NCBI RefSeq assembly: GCF_024707505.1
Contig: NZ_CP102604.1
Span: 1,426,001-1,490,000, forward strand
Origin: Pantoea sp. SOD02
GTDB lineage: Bacteria > Pseudomonadota > Gammaproteobacteria > Enterobacterales > Enterobacteriaceae
DNA: 64,000 bases
Direction: 5' to 3'
Part shown: positions 19,533-28,950 of the stretch, one piece after another
How the letters are laid out: each line of letters starts with the position of its first letter
Numbering within the stretch: the first letter of the stretch is position 1
The notes under the pieces: generated by a model
Told to the model about the DNA's origin: nothing
Databases searched by the model: none
What the model saw: the letters and a program-made list of their open reading frames with translations, nothing else
Position numbers and translations under genes: made by a program

Positions 19533-20255
19533 ATGACGCCGACTATCGATTTACTGTGCAGCCACCGTTCCATTCGCGCTTTTACCGAACAGGGCATTGA
19601 TGAGGCGCAACGCAGCGCCATTATTGCAGCGGCACAAGCGGCTTCGACCTCCAGCTTTTTGCAGTGCTCCTCGATTATTCGTATTACCGATCCCGCAAAG
19701 CGCGAGCAGCTGGTACAGCTGACCGGCGGCCAGCCTTGGGTCAGCGCGGCAGCGGAGTTTTGGGTGTTCTGCGCGGATTTCAATCGTCATCAGCAGATCT
19801 GCCCAGACGCGCAACTCGGGCGCGCTGAACAGCTGCTGCTCGGCTGCGTTGATACCGCGCTGATGGCGCAAAATGCCATGGTGGCGGCGGAATCGCTGGG
19901 CCTTGGCGGCGTATTCATTGGCGGGATTCGTAATAGCATCGCTGAAGTAACCGAGCTGCTGGAGCTGCCGAAGTTTGTGTTGCCGCTGTTTGGCTTCTGC
20001 GTCGGTCATCCAGCTGATGCGCCAGACGTCAAGCCACGTATGCCGCAAGCGATGCTGGTGCATGAAAATAGTTATCAGCCCGTCGATAAAAAGGTGCTGG
20101 CACAGTACGATGAGCAAATTACTGCCTATTATCAGCAACGTGATAGCAACCAGCGTTCCGAAACCTGGAGCCAGCTGATTCAGCGCCTGATTATTAAAGA
20201 AACGCGTCCCTTCATACTGGATTACCTGCATCAGCAGGGTTGGGCGACGCGCTAA
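19533..20255 (+). CDS. nfsA: Oxygen-insensitive NADPH nitroreductase NfsA
   Basis: A cytoplasmic FMN flavoprotein of 240 residues that reduces nitroaromatics and quinones by two-electron steps using NADPH. The nitroreductase fold is recognised by the FMN-binding HRSIRAF segment near the N-terminus, [12 protein letters not shown], and the [10 protein letters not shown] region with the helix supplying flavin contacts. A C-terminal basic segment binds NADPH in the E. coli enzyme. GGAGAGG precedes the ATG. The length matches E. coli NfsA exactly. Confidence 0.96.
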   Translation: MTPTIDLLCSHRSIRAFTEQGIDEAQRSAIIAAAQAASTSSFLQCSSIIRITDPAKREQLVQLTGGQPWVSAAAEFWVFCADFNRHQQICPDAQLGRAEQLLLGCVDTALMAQNAMVAAESLGLGGVFIGGIRNSIAEVTELLELPKFVLPLFGFCVGHPADAPDVKPRMPQAMLVHENSYQPVDKKVLAQYDEQITAYYQQRDSNQRSETWSQLIQRLIIKETRPFILDYLHQQGWATR

Positions 20256-20272
20256 GCACAAGGAACTCTGCA

Positions 20273-21175
20273 ATGAAAATGGCCATTCTCACCCGCGATG
20301 GATCGATCTATTCGTGTAAGCGTCTACGCGACGCCGCGGAGGAGCGTGGTCATCAAGTGCAGATCATCGATCCGCTCTCCTGCTACATGAACATCAATTC
20401 CGATTCACCGGCGGTGCACTATCGCGGCGAGACGCTTGGGCATTTTGATGCAGTGATCCCGCGCATTGGCACCGCCACCACCTTTTACGGCACCGCCGTG
20501 CTGCGCCAGTTTGAGGTGCGTGGCAGCTATCCCCTCAATGAATCAGTCGCTATTACCCGCGCGCGCGACAAGCTGCGTTCGCTGCAGCTGCTGGCGCGTG
20601 AAGGCATTGATATGCCGATCACCGGTTTTGCCTCCTCGCCGGATGATACCGATGATTTGATTGCGATGGTGGGCGGTGCGCCGCTGGTGGTGAAGCTGGT
20701 GGAAGGCACGCAGGGCATCGGCGTGGTGCTGGCGGAAACGCGGCAGGCGGCGGAGAGCGTCATTGACGCTTTTCGTGGCCTCAATGCGCATATTCTGGTG
20801 CAGGAGTTCATTAAGGAAGCGCAAGGACGTGATATTCGCTGCCTGGTGATTGGCAATGAAGTGGTGGCGGCGATTGAGCGCGAAGCGAAAGAGGGCGATT
20901 TTCGTTCTAATCTGCATCGCGGCGGTAAAGCGCGCGCCGTGCAGATCACCGAAAAGGAGCGGGATATCGCGGTAAAAGCCGCCAGCACGCTGGGGCTTGA
21001 GGTGGCTGGCGTGGATATCCTGCGCGCCCATCGTGGACCGCTGGTTATGGAGGTGAACGCCTCGCCCGGACTGGAAGGAATTGAGGGCATTACCGGTTTA
21101 GATATCGCCACCATGATGATCAAGTGGATTGAGCAGCACGCCTGCCCCGGCTATCGTCCTAAAACCGGCGGCTAA
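20273..21175 (+). CDS. rimK: Ribosomal protein S6 glutamate ligase RimK
   Basis: An ATP-grasp ligase of 300 residues that adds glutamates to the C-terminus of ribosomal protein S6 and can make poly-alpha-glutamate. The N-terminal pre-ATP-grasp domain starts [18 protein letters not shown]; the ATP-grasp core contains [13 protein letters not shown] (phosphate-binding loop), [20 protein letters not shown] and the metal site [14 protein letters not shown]. The ATG at 20273 has AAGGA upstream and gives the E. coli length; earlier in-frame codons fall within nfsA. Confidence 0.96.
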   Translation: MKMAILTRDGSIYSCKRLRDAAEERGHQVQIIDPLSCYMNINSDSPAVHYRGETLGHFDAVIPRIGTATTFYGTAVLRQFEVRGSYPLNESVAITRARDKLRSLQLLAREGIDMPITGFASSPDDTDDLIAMVGGAPLVVKLVEGTQGIGVVLAETRQAAESVIDAFRGLNAHILVQEFIKEAQGRDIRCLVIGNEVVAAIEREAKEGDFRSNLHRGGKARAVQITEKERDIAVKAASTLGLEVAGVDILRAHRGPLVMEVNASPGLEGIEGITGLDIATMMIKWIEQHACPGYRPKTGG

Positions 21176-21262
21176 CCCGCGCTTTTCAGCGGTTTTCGTG
21201 GCATCCAGATCGGTTTTTCCGTAAGCTAAGGCGCTCATTTCTTCACCCCACAGGATATTACG

Positions 21263-21742
21263 ATGGATTCACTGGTCGTTCCGGACATTGACGTGCTGCG
21301 TCGCTGGCTGGATCAACAAAATATCACCTGGTTCGAATGCGATGCCTGTCAGGCACTGCATCTGCCGCATATGCAGAATTTTGACGGGGTGTTTGATGCA
21401 AAAATTGACCTGGTGGATAACGTTATCCTCTTCTCCGCGCTGGCAGAAGTAAAACCGACGGCGCTGATTCCGCTGGTAGGCGATTTATCGCAGATCAACG
21501 CCAGCTCGCTGACCATTAAAGCCTTTGTTGATATTCAGGACGACAATCTGCCGAAGCTGATTGTCTGCCAGTCGATCAGTACCAGCGCCGGATTAACCTT
21601 CGGTCAGTTCTCCCACTTTATGAAGCAAAGTGAAGAGGGCGTTTCTATGGTGATCATGGAAGCCTTTGCTAACCACTTGCTGGTGGTAGAAGAAGAAGAG
21701 GAGCGACAACCCAGCTCCAGCAGCCACGCGATGCTGCACTGA
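21263..21742 (+). CDS. ybjN: YbjN domain protein
   Basis: A 159-residue cytoplasmic protein of the YbjN family, related to type III secretion chaperones in fold. In E. coli it affects motility, exopolysaccharide and stress tolerance, but its biochemistry is not settled. Conserved segments are WFECDACQALHLPHMQNFDG and LPKLIVCQS. Both ends match the E. coli protein except for a variable acidic/serine tail. A strong terminator closes the unit. Confidence 0.93.
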   Translation: MDSLVVPDIDVLRRWLDQQNITWFECDACQALHLPHMQNFDGVFDAKIDLVDNVILFSALAEVKPTALIPLVGDLSQINASSLTIKAFVDIQDDNLPKLIVCQSISTSAGLTFGQFSHFMKQSEEGVSMVIMEAFANHLLVVEEEEERQPSSSSHAMLH

Positions 21743-22114
21743 GTTCCCCGCCTCGCTAACTGCCGCTTTTTGCGGCAGTTTTCATTTTTGCCCCACCACT
21801 TTTTATTCTGCACTTTGCCCTTTATTGCCAGATATTAGTCGTGCTTTATGCCACTAACGCCAAACCCCATAGCAGAAACATGCATAACTTATCGCGAAAA
21901 GGCGTTTTTTAAGCTGGGATCTGGTGCAGGTGGTGCGGGGGGGCTATTCTTGCGGGGCTGCTTGAGACGTGCAACCTCAGCGCAGGTATAGGTTTTTGCT
22001 ATTAAACTCCCGCTGAATATTGATTCATTGTGTGCCTGTGATTTAACAGAAAACGCAACGTCCGGATCGCCGTGTATGCAGCGTTGTGATGACCCGCTCA
22101 GGAGGAAGTAAAAC
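21743..22114. other. Intergenic region ybjN-potF
   Basis: The first 40 bases are the ybjN terminator. The rest (about 330 bases) should hold the potF promoter and leader; a G-rich tract is present near 21940. No gene or known operator stands out. Confidence 0.5.
21758..21795 (+). terminator. Terminator after ybjN
   Basis: Perfect 9-bp stem AACTGCCGC/GCGGCAGTT with a T5 loop (21758-21780), then TTCATTTTTG. Confidence 0.88.
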
Positions 22115-23224
22115 ATGTTCAACCAACGTAAAAAATGGTTGTCAGGTGTGGTTGCTGGTGCATTGATGGCTGCGGCCGGCGGTGCGCAGGCCGAAGGTAG
22201 TACGGTTCATGTGTATAACTGGTCCGATTATATCGCGGCGGATACCGTGCCGAACTTCGAAAAGCAGACCGGCGATAAAGTGGTTTATGACGTCTTTGAC
22301 TCCAACGAAGTGTTGGAAGGCAAACTGATGGCCGGTAGCACCGGTTATGACGTGGTGGTGCCGTCGTCGAGCTTCCTCGCGCGTCAGCTGCAATCGGGCG
22401 TGTTCCAGGAGCTGGATAAGAGCAAGCTGCCGAACTACAAAAATCTTGATCCCGATCTGATGGCGAAAGTAGCCCAGCACGATCCGGGTAACAAATACGC
22501 AATTCCTTATCTGTGGGGCACTACTGGCATCGGCTACAACGTCGATAAAGTGAAAGCCGCACTGGGCAAAGATGTACCGCTGGATAGCTGGGATCTGGTG
22601 CTGAAACCAGAAAACCTGGAAAAACTGAAAGGCTGTGGCGTCTCCTTCCTTGATGCACCGGAAGAGATCTTCGCTACCGTGCTGAACTACCTCGGCAAAG
22701 ATCCAAACAGCTCTGACGCGAAAGATTACTCTGGCGCGGCGACTGATCTGCTGCTGAAACTGCGTCCAAACATCCGTTACTTCCACTCGTCGCAGTACAT
22801 CAACGACCTGGCGAACGGCAACATCTGCGTGGCGATTGGCTGGTCGGGCGATATCCTGCAGGCGAAAGATCGCGCGGATAAAGCCAACAACGGTGTGCAT
22901 CTGGGCTACATCGTGCCGAAGCAGGGCGCACTGGCGTTCTTCGACATGTTTGCGATTCCTAAAGACGCGAAAAATGTGGAAGGGGCGTATCAATTCCTCA
23001 ACTACATGATGGATCCCAAAGTCATCGCTGATGTTTCCAACAACATGAACTATGCCAACGGTAACAAAGCCTCGCTGCCGCTGATCAATGCGGACGTGCG
23101 TAACAATCCGGGCATTTTCCCAACGCCGGATGCCATGGCCAAACTGTTTGTGCTCAAGGTCCAGGATCCGAAACTGGATCGTGTGCGTACCCGTGCATGG
23201 ACTAAAGTAAAAAGTGGTAAGTAA
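22115..23224 (+). CDS. potF: Putrescine-binding periplasmic protein PotF
   Basis: The solute-binding protein of the putrescine importer PotFGHI, 369 residues. The signal peptide spans about residues 1-26 (hydrophobic GVVAGALMAAAGG, cut after AQA). The mature protein begins EGSTVHVYNWSDYI, the polyamine-binding protein hallmark, with the aromatic and acidic residues of the binding pocket following (WSDYIAADTV, FDSNEVLEGK). AGGAGG lies upstream of the ATG. It is the first gene of potFGHI and has the longest promoter region of this segment. Confidence 0.96.
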   Translation: MFNQRKKWLSGVVAGALMAAAGGAQAEGSTVHVYNWSDYIAADTVPNFEKQTGDKVVYDVFDSNEVLEGKLMAGSTGYDVVVPSSSFLARQLQSGVFQELDKSKLPNYKNLDPDLMAKVAQHDPGNKYAIPYLWGTTGIGYNVDKVKAALGKDVPLDSWDLVLKPENLEKLKGCGVSFLDAPEEIFATVLNYLGKDPNSSDAKDYSGAATDLLLKLRPNIRYFHSSQYINDLANGNICVAIGWSGDILQAKDRADKANNGVHLGYIVPKQGALAFFDMFAIPKDAKNVEGAYQFLNYMMDPKVIADVSNNMNYANGNKASLPLINADVRNNPGIFPTPDAMAKLFVLKVQDPKLDRVRTRAWTKVKSGK

Positions 23225-23338
23225 TTCGTTCTGAACGATTATTGCCTGAAGACGACAGCAGAGGCGCAGTGATGGCCTCTGTTGTGCCATTTTTAGCGGC
23301 TGGCTGTGCCGCGCGATTTTAGCGCCGGAGAAATGTTA

Positions 23339-24472
23339 GTGAACGACGCGATTCCCCGCCCCCCAAATAAAACGGCTAAGGCGATGACGCCGCTGCTGGA
23401 AATTCGCAACCTGACCAAATCTTTTGACGGCCAGCACGCCGTGGATGATGTCAGTCTGACCATTTACAAAGGTGAGATTTTTGCGCTGCTGGGCGCATCC
23501 GGCTGTGGCAAATCGACCTTGCTGCGCATGCTGGCGGGATTCGAACCGCCAACCAGCGGCCAGATTGTGCTGGATGGCCAGGATCTCTCCCATGTTCCGC
23601 CGTATCAGCGCCCAATCAACATGATGTTCCAGTCCTACGCACTGTTCCCGCACATGACGGTGGAGCAGAACATTGCCTTTGGCCTGAAGCAGGACAAACT
23701 GCCGAAAGGCGAAATCACTAGCCGCGTCGAAGAGATGCTGTCGCTGGTGCACATGCAGGAATTCGCGAAGCGTAAGCCGCATCAGCTCTCTGGCGGTCAG
23801 CGTCAGCGTGTGGCGCTGGCGCGTAGCCTGGCGAAACGCCCTAAGCTGCTGCTGCTCGACGAACCGATGGGCGCGCTGGATAAAAAATTGCGTGATCGCA
23901 TGCAGCATGAAGTGGTCGATATTCTCGAGCGTGTCGGCGCTACCTGCGTGATGGTAACGCACGATCAGGAAGAGGCAATGACCATGGCGGGCCGTATCGC
24001 CATCATGAACCGTGGCAAATTCGTGCAGATTGGTGAGCCGGAAGAGATCTACGAGCATCCAACCAGCCGCTACAGCGCGGAGTTCATCGGTTCAGTGAAT
24101 GTGTTTGAAGGCTTGCTGCGCGAGCGCGGTGAAGACGCGCTGATCATTGACGCGCCAGGCTTAGTGCATCCGCTGAAAGTGCAGACCGATGTCTCAGTGG
24201 TGGATAACGTGCCGGTGCACGTGGCGCTGCGTCCGGAAAAAGTGATGCTGTGCGAAGAAGTGCCTGCCGATGGCTGTAACTTTGCCGTGGGTGAAGTGGT
24301 TCACATCGCCTATCTCGGCGACCTGTCGATTTATCACGTGCGTCTGCGCAGCGGTCAGATGATCAGCGCACAGTTGCAAAACGCCCATCGCTACCGCAAA
24401 GGCGCGCCAACGTGGGGCGATGAAGTGCGTCTCTGCTGGGACGCCGACAGCTGTGTGGTTCTGACGGTTTAA
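23339..24472 (+). CDS. potG: Putrescine ABC importer ATPase PotG (GTG start)
   Basis: The ATPase subunit of the putrescine importer, 377 residues. The ABC domain has Walker A GASGCGKS, the Q-loop in MMFQSYALFP, the signature LSGGQRQRVALARSLA and Walker B LLLLDEPMGALD; a C-terminal TOBE-type regulatory domain follows. The start is the GTG at 23339, with GGAG 8 bases upstream and the N-terminus NDAIPRP, which equals E. coli PotG in position and length. The ATG at 23333 is only two bases from that site and is less likely. Confidence 0.95.
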   Translation: MNDAIPRPPNKTAKAMTPLLEIRNLTKSFDGQHAVDDVSLTIYKGEIFALLGASGCGKSTLLRMLAGFEPPTSGQIVLDGQDLSHVPPYQRPINMMFQSYALFPHMTVEQNIAFGLKQDKLPKGEITSRVEEMLSLVHMQEFAKRKPHQLSGGQRQRVALARSLAKRPKLLLLDEPMGALDKKLRDRMQHEVVDILERVGATCVMVTHDQEEAMTMAGRIAIMNRGKFVQIGEPEEIYEHPTSRYSAEFIGSVNVFEGLLRERGEDALIIDAPGLVHPLKVQTDVSVVDNVPVHVALRPEKVMLCEEVPADGCNFAVGEVVHIAYLGDLSIYHVRLRSGQMISAQLQNAHRYRKGAPTWGDEVRLCWDADSCVVLTV

Positions 24473-24481
24473 GGGGGCGAT

Positions 24482-25438
24482 ATGAGCCAGATTTCTCAAC
24501 GCAGCGAGCCCGAAGTGGTGGGCACGCCGCTGCAGCGCTGGGCAACGCGCATCAAGATGCAGCATGGCCGCAAGCTGGTGATTGCCTTGCCGTATCTGTG
24601 GCTGATCCTGCTGTTCCTGCTGCCGTTCCTGATCGTCCTAAAGATCAGTTTCGCCGATATTGCGCGCGCCATTCCGCCGTACACCGATTTGGTCACCTGG
24701 GCCGATGGCGAGCTCAATCTGGTGCTCAACCTCGGTAACTACTTCACGCTGACCGACGATCCGCTGTATGCCGACGCATATCTGACGTCGCTGAAAGTGG
24801 CGGGCATCTCCACCATTATCTGCCTGATGATCGGATATCCGCTGGCGTGGGCGGTGGCGCACAGCAAGCCTTCGATGCGCACTATTCTGCTGCTGCTGGT
24901 GATCCTGCCGTCGTGGACCTCATTCCTGGTGCGCGTGTACGCGTGGATGGGCCTGCTCAACAACAACGGCATTCTCAACCGCTTCTTGATGTGGCTCGGC
25001 GTTATCGATCATCCGCTGGTGATCCTCTACACCAACACGGCGGTGTATATCGGCATCGTTTACTGCTATCTGCCGTTTATGGTGCTGCCAATTTATACCG
25101 CGCTGACGCGTATTGATTATTCGCTGGTGGAAGCCTCGCTGGATCTCGGCGCACGTCCGTTGAAAACCTTCTTCAGCGTGATTGTGCCGCTGACCAAAGG
25201 CGGAATTATTGCTGGCTCAATGCTGGTGTTTATTCCGGCGGTCGGTGAGTACGTGATCCCGGAACTGCTCGGCGGTCCGGACAGCATCATGATTGGGCGT
25301 ATTTTGTGGCAGGAATTCTTTAACAACCGCGATTGGCCGGTAGCGTCCGCGCTGGCGGTGATCATCCTGTTGATTCTGATATTGCCAATTATCTGGTTCC
25401 ACAAGCACCAGAACCGTGAAGTGGGAGAGAAAGAATGA
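24482..25438 (+). CDS. potH: Putrescine ABC importer permease PotH
   Basis: Inner-membrane subunit of the putrescine importer, 318 residues, six helices. After a cytoplasmic N-terminus the first helix spans about 35-58. The ATPase-contacting EAA loop is EASLDLGARPLKTFFSVIVP near residues 219-238. GGGGCGAT precedes the ATG, and the gene overlaps potI by four bases (ATGA), so the two permeases are translationally coupled. Confidence 0.96.
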   Translation: MSQISQRSEPEVVGTPLQRWATRIKMQHGRKLVIALPYLWLILLFLLPFLIVLKISFADIARAIPPYTDLVTWADGELNLVLNLGNYFTLTDDPLYADAYLTSLKVAGISTIICLMIGYPLAWAVAHSKPSMRTILLLLVILPSWTSFLVRVYAWMGLLNNNGILNRFLMWLGVIDHPLVILYTNTAVYIGIVYCYLPFMVLPIYTALTRIDYSLVEASLDLGARPLKTFFSVIVPLTKGGIIAGSMLVFIPAVGEYVIPELLGGPDSIMIGRILWQEFFNNRDWPVASALAVIILLILILPIIWFHKHQNREVGEKE

Positions 25439-26280
25439 GCCAGTTACCGACCATTCGCTCTCCGTGGCGCACCGTGATTCTGGTGCTGTGCTTTATGTTC
25501 CTGTATGCGCCGATGCTGCTGCTGGTGGTTTACTCCTTCAACAGTTCGCCGCTGGTTACGGTGTGGGAGAACTTCTCGTTCCACTGGTACAAGGTGCTGT
25601 TTCAGGATCAGGCGATGCTGGATGCGGTGGGTCTCAGCCTGACCATCGCCGCGCTCTCAGCCACCATGGCGGTGGTGCTTGGCACCATGGCGGCGGTGGT
25701 GATTGTGCGCTTTGGTCGCTTCCGTGGGCATAACGGTTTCGCCTTTATGCTGACGGCGCCGCTGGTAATGCCCGATGTGATCACCGGTTTATCCTTGCTG
25801 CTGCTGTTCGTGGCGATGGGCAATACCTTTGGCTGGCCGAGCGATCGCGGCATGCTGACTATCTGGCTGGCGCACGTGACCTTCTGTACCGCTTACGTGG
25901 CGGTGGTGATCAACTCGCGTCTGCGCGAGCTGGATCGCTCGATTGAAGAGGCGGCGATGGATCTCGGCGCCACGCCGGTGAAAGTGTTCTTCGTGATCAC
26001 CGTGCCGATGATCGCGCCCGCTATCGTCACCGGTTGGCTGCTGGCGTTTACTCTATCGCTGGATGATTTGGTGATTGCCAGCTTCGTAACCGGCCCAGGC
26101 GCGACCACTTTACCGATGGCGATTTTCGCTACCGTGCGTCGTGGCGTCAATCCAGAGATCAACGCTTTAGCCTCGCTGATTCTGTTTGTCGTCGGTTTAG
26201 TCGGTTTTATCGCCTGGCGCTTTATGGCGCACGAAGAAAAGCAGCGTTTACGCGATATTCAGAAAGCAAAACGTGGCTGA
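25435..26280 (+). CDS. potI: Putrescine ABC importer permease PotI
   Basis: Second membrane subunit of the putrescine importer, 281 residues, six helices, with the EAA loop EEAAMDLGATPVKVFFVITV near residues 180-199. The length equals the E. coli protein. It ends the potFGHI operon; a repeat pair occupies most of the gap to ybjO. Confidence 0.96.
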   Translation: MSQLPTIRSPWRTVILVLCFMFLYAPMLLLVVYSFNSSPLVTVWENFSFHWYKVLFQDQAMLDAVGLSLTIAALSATMAVVLGTMAAVVIVRFGRFRGHNGFAFMLTAPLVMPDVITGLSLLLLFVAMGNTFGWPSDRGMLTIWLAHVTFCTAYVAVVINSRLRELDRSIEEAAMDLGATPVKVFFVITVPMIAPAIVTGWLLAFTLSLDDLVIASFVTGPGATTLPMAIFATVRRGVNPEINALASLILFVVGLVGFIAWRFMAHEEKQRLRDIQKAKRG

Positions 26281-26295
26281 ACGCCGTAACATTAA

Positions 26296-26346
26296 GGTCG
26301 CCATTAATGGCGACCTTACGTCGTAGGGTGCGCATTTATGCGCACC
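26296..26346. repeat. Paired palindromic repeat, copy 4, with a diverged arm
   Basis: Arm a (26296-26319) has the core GGTCGCCATTAATGGCGACC. Arm b (26323-26346) has the core GGTGCGCATTTATGCGCACC: both sides of the stem have changed together, so self-complementarity is kept. The two arms are inverted and only 3 bases apart. The element lies between potI and ybjO and ends 19 bases before the ybjO start codon. Confidence 0.88.
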
Positions 26347-26365
26347 TCAGTTACGGAGCAATACC

Positions 26366-26833
26366 ATGTCGGAAACCCTGAAACACGGTTCAATGATTAA
26401 CGCTACGCCGGTGCCGGTAATGGTGGCGGGCTGCGCCATCATCATTACGCGCTGCCTCAGCGTGTTGATGCTGGCCAACGAACTGGGTTACGACGAACTT
26501 GCCAATTTCGTGCATCGCAGCGCGCAAGCCTGGGATTCCACACTGATCTTTATCGCCAGCCAGCTGATTTTCCTGTTTGAACTGCGCTGCGCCTTTACCC
26601 TGATGCGCGGCAATAATCGTGGGCGCTGGGGCTATGTCGCGACGCAAATCATTGTGCTGATCTACATGTTGATGGCATCGGTGGGCTGGATCTACCCGGA
26701 AATTTTCAGCATCCCCGGCGAAAGTAATGCGCAGATCATTCATCACACGCTGCTGCAAAAGCTGCCGGATGTGCTGGTGCTAGCGCTACTGTTTGTGCCC
26801 GCTAGCAGTCGCGCTTTTTTCCGGCACCGGTGA
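26366..26833 (+). CDS. ybjO: DUF2593 inner membrane protein YbjO
   Basis: A 155-residue membrane protein with about four helices (16-38, 66-88, 96-118 and 134-150) and no known role. Position between potI and rlmC, and segments such as ARCLSVLMLANEL-like helix 1 and FELRCAFTLMRG, identify it as YbjO. TTACGGAG precedes the ATG, directly after the repeat pair. Confidence 0.88.
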   Translation: MSETLKHGSMINATPVPVMVAGCAIIITRCLSVLMLANELGYDELANFVHRSAQAWDSTLIFIASQLIFLFELRCAFTLMRGNNRGRWGYVATQIIVLIYMLMASVGWIYPEIFSIPGESNAQIIHHTLLQKLPDVLVLALLFVPASSRAFFRHR

Positions 26834-26881
26834 TACAATCGCCCCCCATTTTTTCTCCCGATTCTGAATACAGGCATTTGC

Positions 26882-28024
26882 ATGCATTGCGCGCTTTATG
26901 ATGCCGGTCGCTGTCGTTCATGCCAGTGGCTGGAAAAACCCTATCCGCAACAGCTCAACGACAAGCAGTCGCTGCTGGAACAACTGCTGGCTGAGAGGCC
27001 GGTAGGCGAATGGCTGCCGCCGGTGCAATCCGCGCAGCAAGGGTTTCGTAATAAAGCCAAAATGGTGGTGAGCGGTAGCGTGGAGCGGCCGATTTTCGGC
27101 ATGGTGTCGCGCGACGGTGAACCGGTCGATCTCTGTGCTTGTCCGCTCTATCCCGACAGCTTCAGCGCGGTGTTCACGCTACTCAAACCCTTTATCGCCC
27201 GCGCCGGTTTAACGCCCTATAACATAGTGCGTAAACGCGGTGAGCTGAAGTTCCTGCTGCTGACGGAGAGTACGCAGGGCGGCATGATGCTGCGTTTTGT
27301 GCTGCGATCCACCAGTAAGCTGCAGCAGCTGCGCGATGCCTTGCCGTGGCTGCAACAGCAGTTGCCGCAGCTGAAGGTGATCTCCGCTAATATTCAGCCG
27401 GTGCATATGGCGATTCTTGAAGGCGATGAAGAGATTGCGCTGACGCCGGATCAGACGCTGGCCGAGCGCTTTAATCAGGTGCCACTGTATATTCGTCCGC
27501 AAAGCTTCTTCCAGACCAATCCACAGGTTGCAGCCGATCTCTACGCCACCGCGCGTGATTGGGTTGCGCAGTTGCCGGTTAATAGCATGTGGGATCTGTT
27601 TTGTGGCGTCGGGGGATTTGGTCTGCACTGCGCAACGCCGGAGATGCAGCTGACCGGCATCGAAATCAATGCCGAAGCCATCGCCTGTGCGCAGCAGTCG
27701 GCTCAGCAGCTGGGATTAGAAAAAGTGAGTTTTGCCGCGCTGGATTCCACCCAGTTCGCCACGTCGCGGGAAGCGGTGCCGCAGCTGGTGCTGGTGAATC
27801 CGCCGCGTCGCGGTATTGGTGAGGAGTTGTGTGCTTATCTCAGTGAAATGGCACCGGATTACATTCTCTATTCCAGCTGCAATCCCACCAGCATGGCACA
27901 GGATATTGCGCGTCTGGCGGAGTATGACGTGAGCCGCGTGCAGCTGTTCGATATGTTCCCGCATACTGCGCATTTTGAAGTGCTGTGCTTGCTTAAGAAG
28001 GGTGAGAAGGGTGGAACAGCGTAG
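26882..28024 (+). CDS. rlmC: 23S rRNA (uracil-747-C5)-methyltransferase RlmC
   Basis: An SAM-dependent RNA methyltransferase of 380 residues that methylates C5 of U747 in 23S rRNA. Iron-sulfur cysteines are visible at Cys3, Cys11, Cys14 and Cys87. The methyltransferase core contains [15 protein letters not shown] (SAM loop), [15 protein letters not shown] motif [10 protein letters not shown] and the catalytic cysteine in [12 protein letters not shown]; the TrmA-type general base lies near [11 protein letters not shown] at the end. No TRAM domain is present, which separates RlmC from RlmD. It converges with artJ. Confidence 0.96.
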   Translation: MHCALYDAGRCRSCQWLEKPYPQQLNDKQSLLEQLLAERPVGEWLPPVQSAQQGFRNKAKMVVSGSVERPIFGMVSRDGEPVDLCACPLYPDSFSAVFTLLKPFIARAGLTPYNIVRKRGELKFLLLTESTQGGMMLRFVLRSTSKLQQLRDALPWLQQQLPQLKVISANIQPVHMAILEGDEEIALTPDQTLAERFNQVPLYIRPQSFFQTNPQVAADLYATARDWVAQLPVNSMWDLFCGVGGFGLHCATPEMQLTGIEINAEAIACAQQSAQQLGLEKVSFAALDSTQFATSREAVPQLVLVNPPRRGIGEELCAYLSEMAPDYILYSSCNPTSMAQDIARLAEYDVSRVQLFDMFPHTAHFEVLCLLKKGEKGGTA

Positions 28025-28086
28025 CGTTCACCGGAACGGAGGACGTGCAGAACCTGTCTGGCGCCCGCCACGCTATCCCATAATGC

Positions 28087-28818
28087 TTATTCCGGGAACC
28101 ACTTCTGATTGATCTGCTGCCAGGTGCCGTTGGCTTTCAACGCCACTAACGCGCTGTTCAGCTCGTTGAGCAGCGGCTCATTGCCTTTGCGTACTGCAAT
28201 GCCTAAACCGGTGCCGAAGAAGTCGGTATCGGTGATGTGCTCGCCGACCGCGCTAAGATCGTCATTGGCCTTCAGCCACTGATTCACCACAGCCGTATCA
28301 CCAAACACGCCGTTCAGCCGACCGTTTTTCAGATCGAGAATCGCGTTCTGATAGCTGTCATACGCCACCGCAATCACCTCTGGATGTTTCTCCAGCAGGT
28401 ATTTCTGATGCGTGGTGCCGTTCTCAACGCCAACACGTTTGCCTTTCAGCTGGCTGAAATCGGTGAACTGGCCTTTATGCGCAATCACAATCGCCGAATT
28501 AGCGTAGTAAGGCTGGGTGAAATCGACCTGCTTACTGCGATCGGCGGTGATGTCCATGCCGGAAATGACCGCGTCGTAGCGACGGAATTTCAGCGATGGA
28601 ATCAGGCTATCGAAGGCGTTATTGGTGAAGGTGCAATCCGCTTTCATCTGCTGGCACAGTGCTTTTGCCAGATCGATATCAAAGCCAACGATTTGGTTGT
28701 CGTGATCAAGGGATTCGAACGGGGGATAAGTTGCGGAAGAGGCGAAGCGGATTTTTTCGGCCGCATAAGCATTCATTGCCAGAGTTGCCAGTGCAGCAGC
28801 AACGATCCATTTTTTCAT
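28087..28818 (-). CDS. artJ: Arginine-binding periplasmic protein ArtJ
   Basis: A family 3 solute-binding protein of 243 residues for L-arginine uptake. The start at 28818 gives a normal signal peptide (MKKWIVAAALATLAMNAYA), and an upstream in-frame GTG/ATG adds only a few residues. The ligand-binding landmarks match ArtJ: SSATYPPFE, VGFDIDLAKALC, SLKFRRYDAVISGMDIT, GVENGTTHQ. It is a separate transcription unit downstream of artM with its own ArgR-type boxes, as in E. coli where artJ is the most arginine-repressed gene of the cluster. Confidence 0.95.
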   Translation of the reverse strand: MKKWIVAAALATLAMNAYAAEKIRFASSATYPPFESLDHDNQIVGFDIDLAKALCQQMKADCTFTNNAFDSLIPSLKFRRYDAVISGMDITADRSKQVDFTQPYYANSAIVIAHKGQFTDFSQLKGKRVGVENGTTHQKYLLEKHPEVIAVAYDSYQNAILDLKNGRLNGVFGDTAVVNQWLKANDDLSAVGEHITDTDFFGTGLGIAVRKGNEPLLNELNSALVALKANGTWQQINQKWFPE

Positions 28819-28872
28819 TATGTAACTCCTGTAAACCATGCCAGAGACGGAACGGGTTACACGATGCCAGTT

Positions 28873-28911
28873 AATGAATTTATATGCAATATTTTTGCTT
28901 ATTAATTTAAA
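28873..28911. promoter_or_regulatory. Paired ArgR boxes upstream of artJ
   Basis: Two 18-bp sites separated by exactly 3 bases, the standard ArgR operator layout. Box 1 (28873-28890) is TGAAT-TTAT-ATGCA, matching 9 of 10 core positions of TGAAT-N4-ATTCA. Box 2 (28894-28911) matches 7 of 10. They lie 55-93 bases upstream of the artJ start codon. Confidence 0.8.
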
Positions 28912-28915
28912 TGAT

Positions 28916-28941
28916 AACAGGCGCCGTTTCAGGCGCCTGTT
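28916..28941 (-). terminator. Hairpin after artM
   Basis: A perfect 10-bp stem AACAGGCGCC/GGCGCCTGTT with a 6-base loop follows the artM stop. The minus-strand tail (ATCATTT) is weak, so termination may be partial. It abuts the artJ ArgR boxes. Confidence 0.65.
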
Positions 28942-28950
28942 GTGGTGGCA

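Noticed and set aside
19551..20273. Open frame of 240 codons on the minus strand across nfsA
   Set aside because: Same length as nfsA by chance; antisense, no motif, and nfsA is certain.
22142..23290. Open frame of 382 codons on the minus strand across potF
   Set aside because: Antisense shadow of potF, with no ribosome binding site or recognisable domain.
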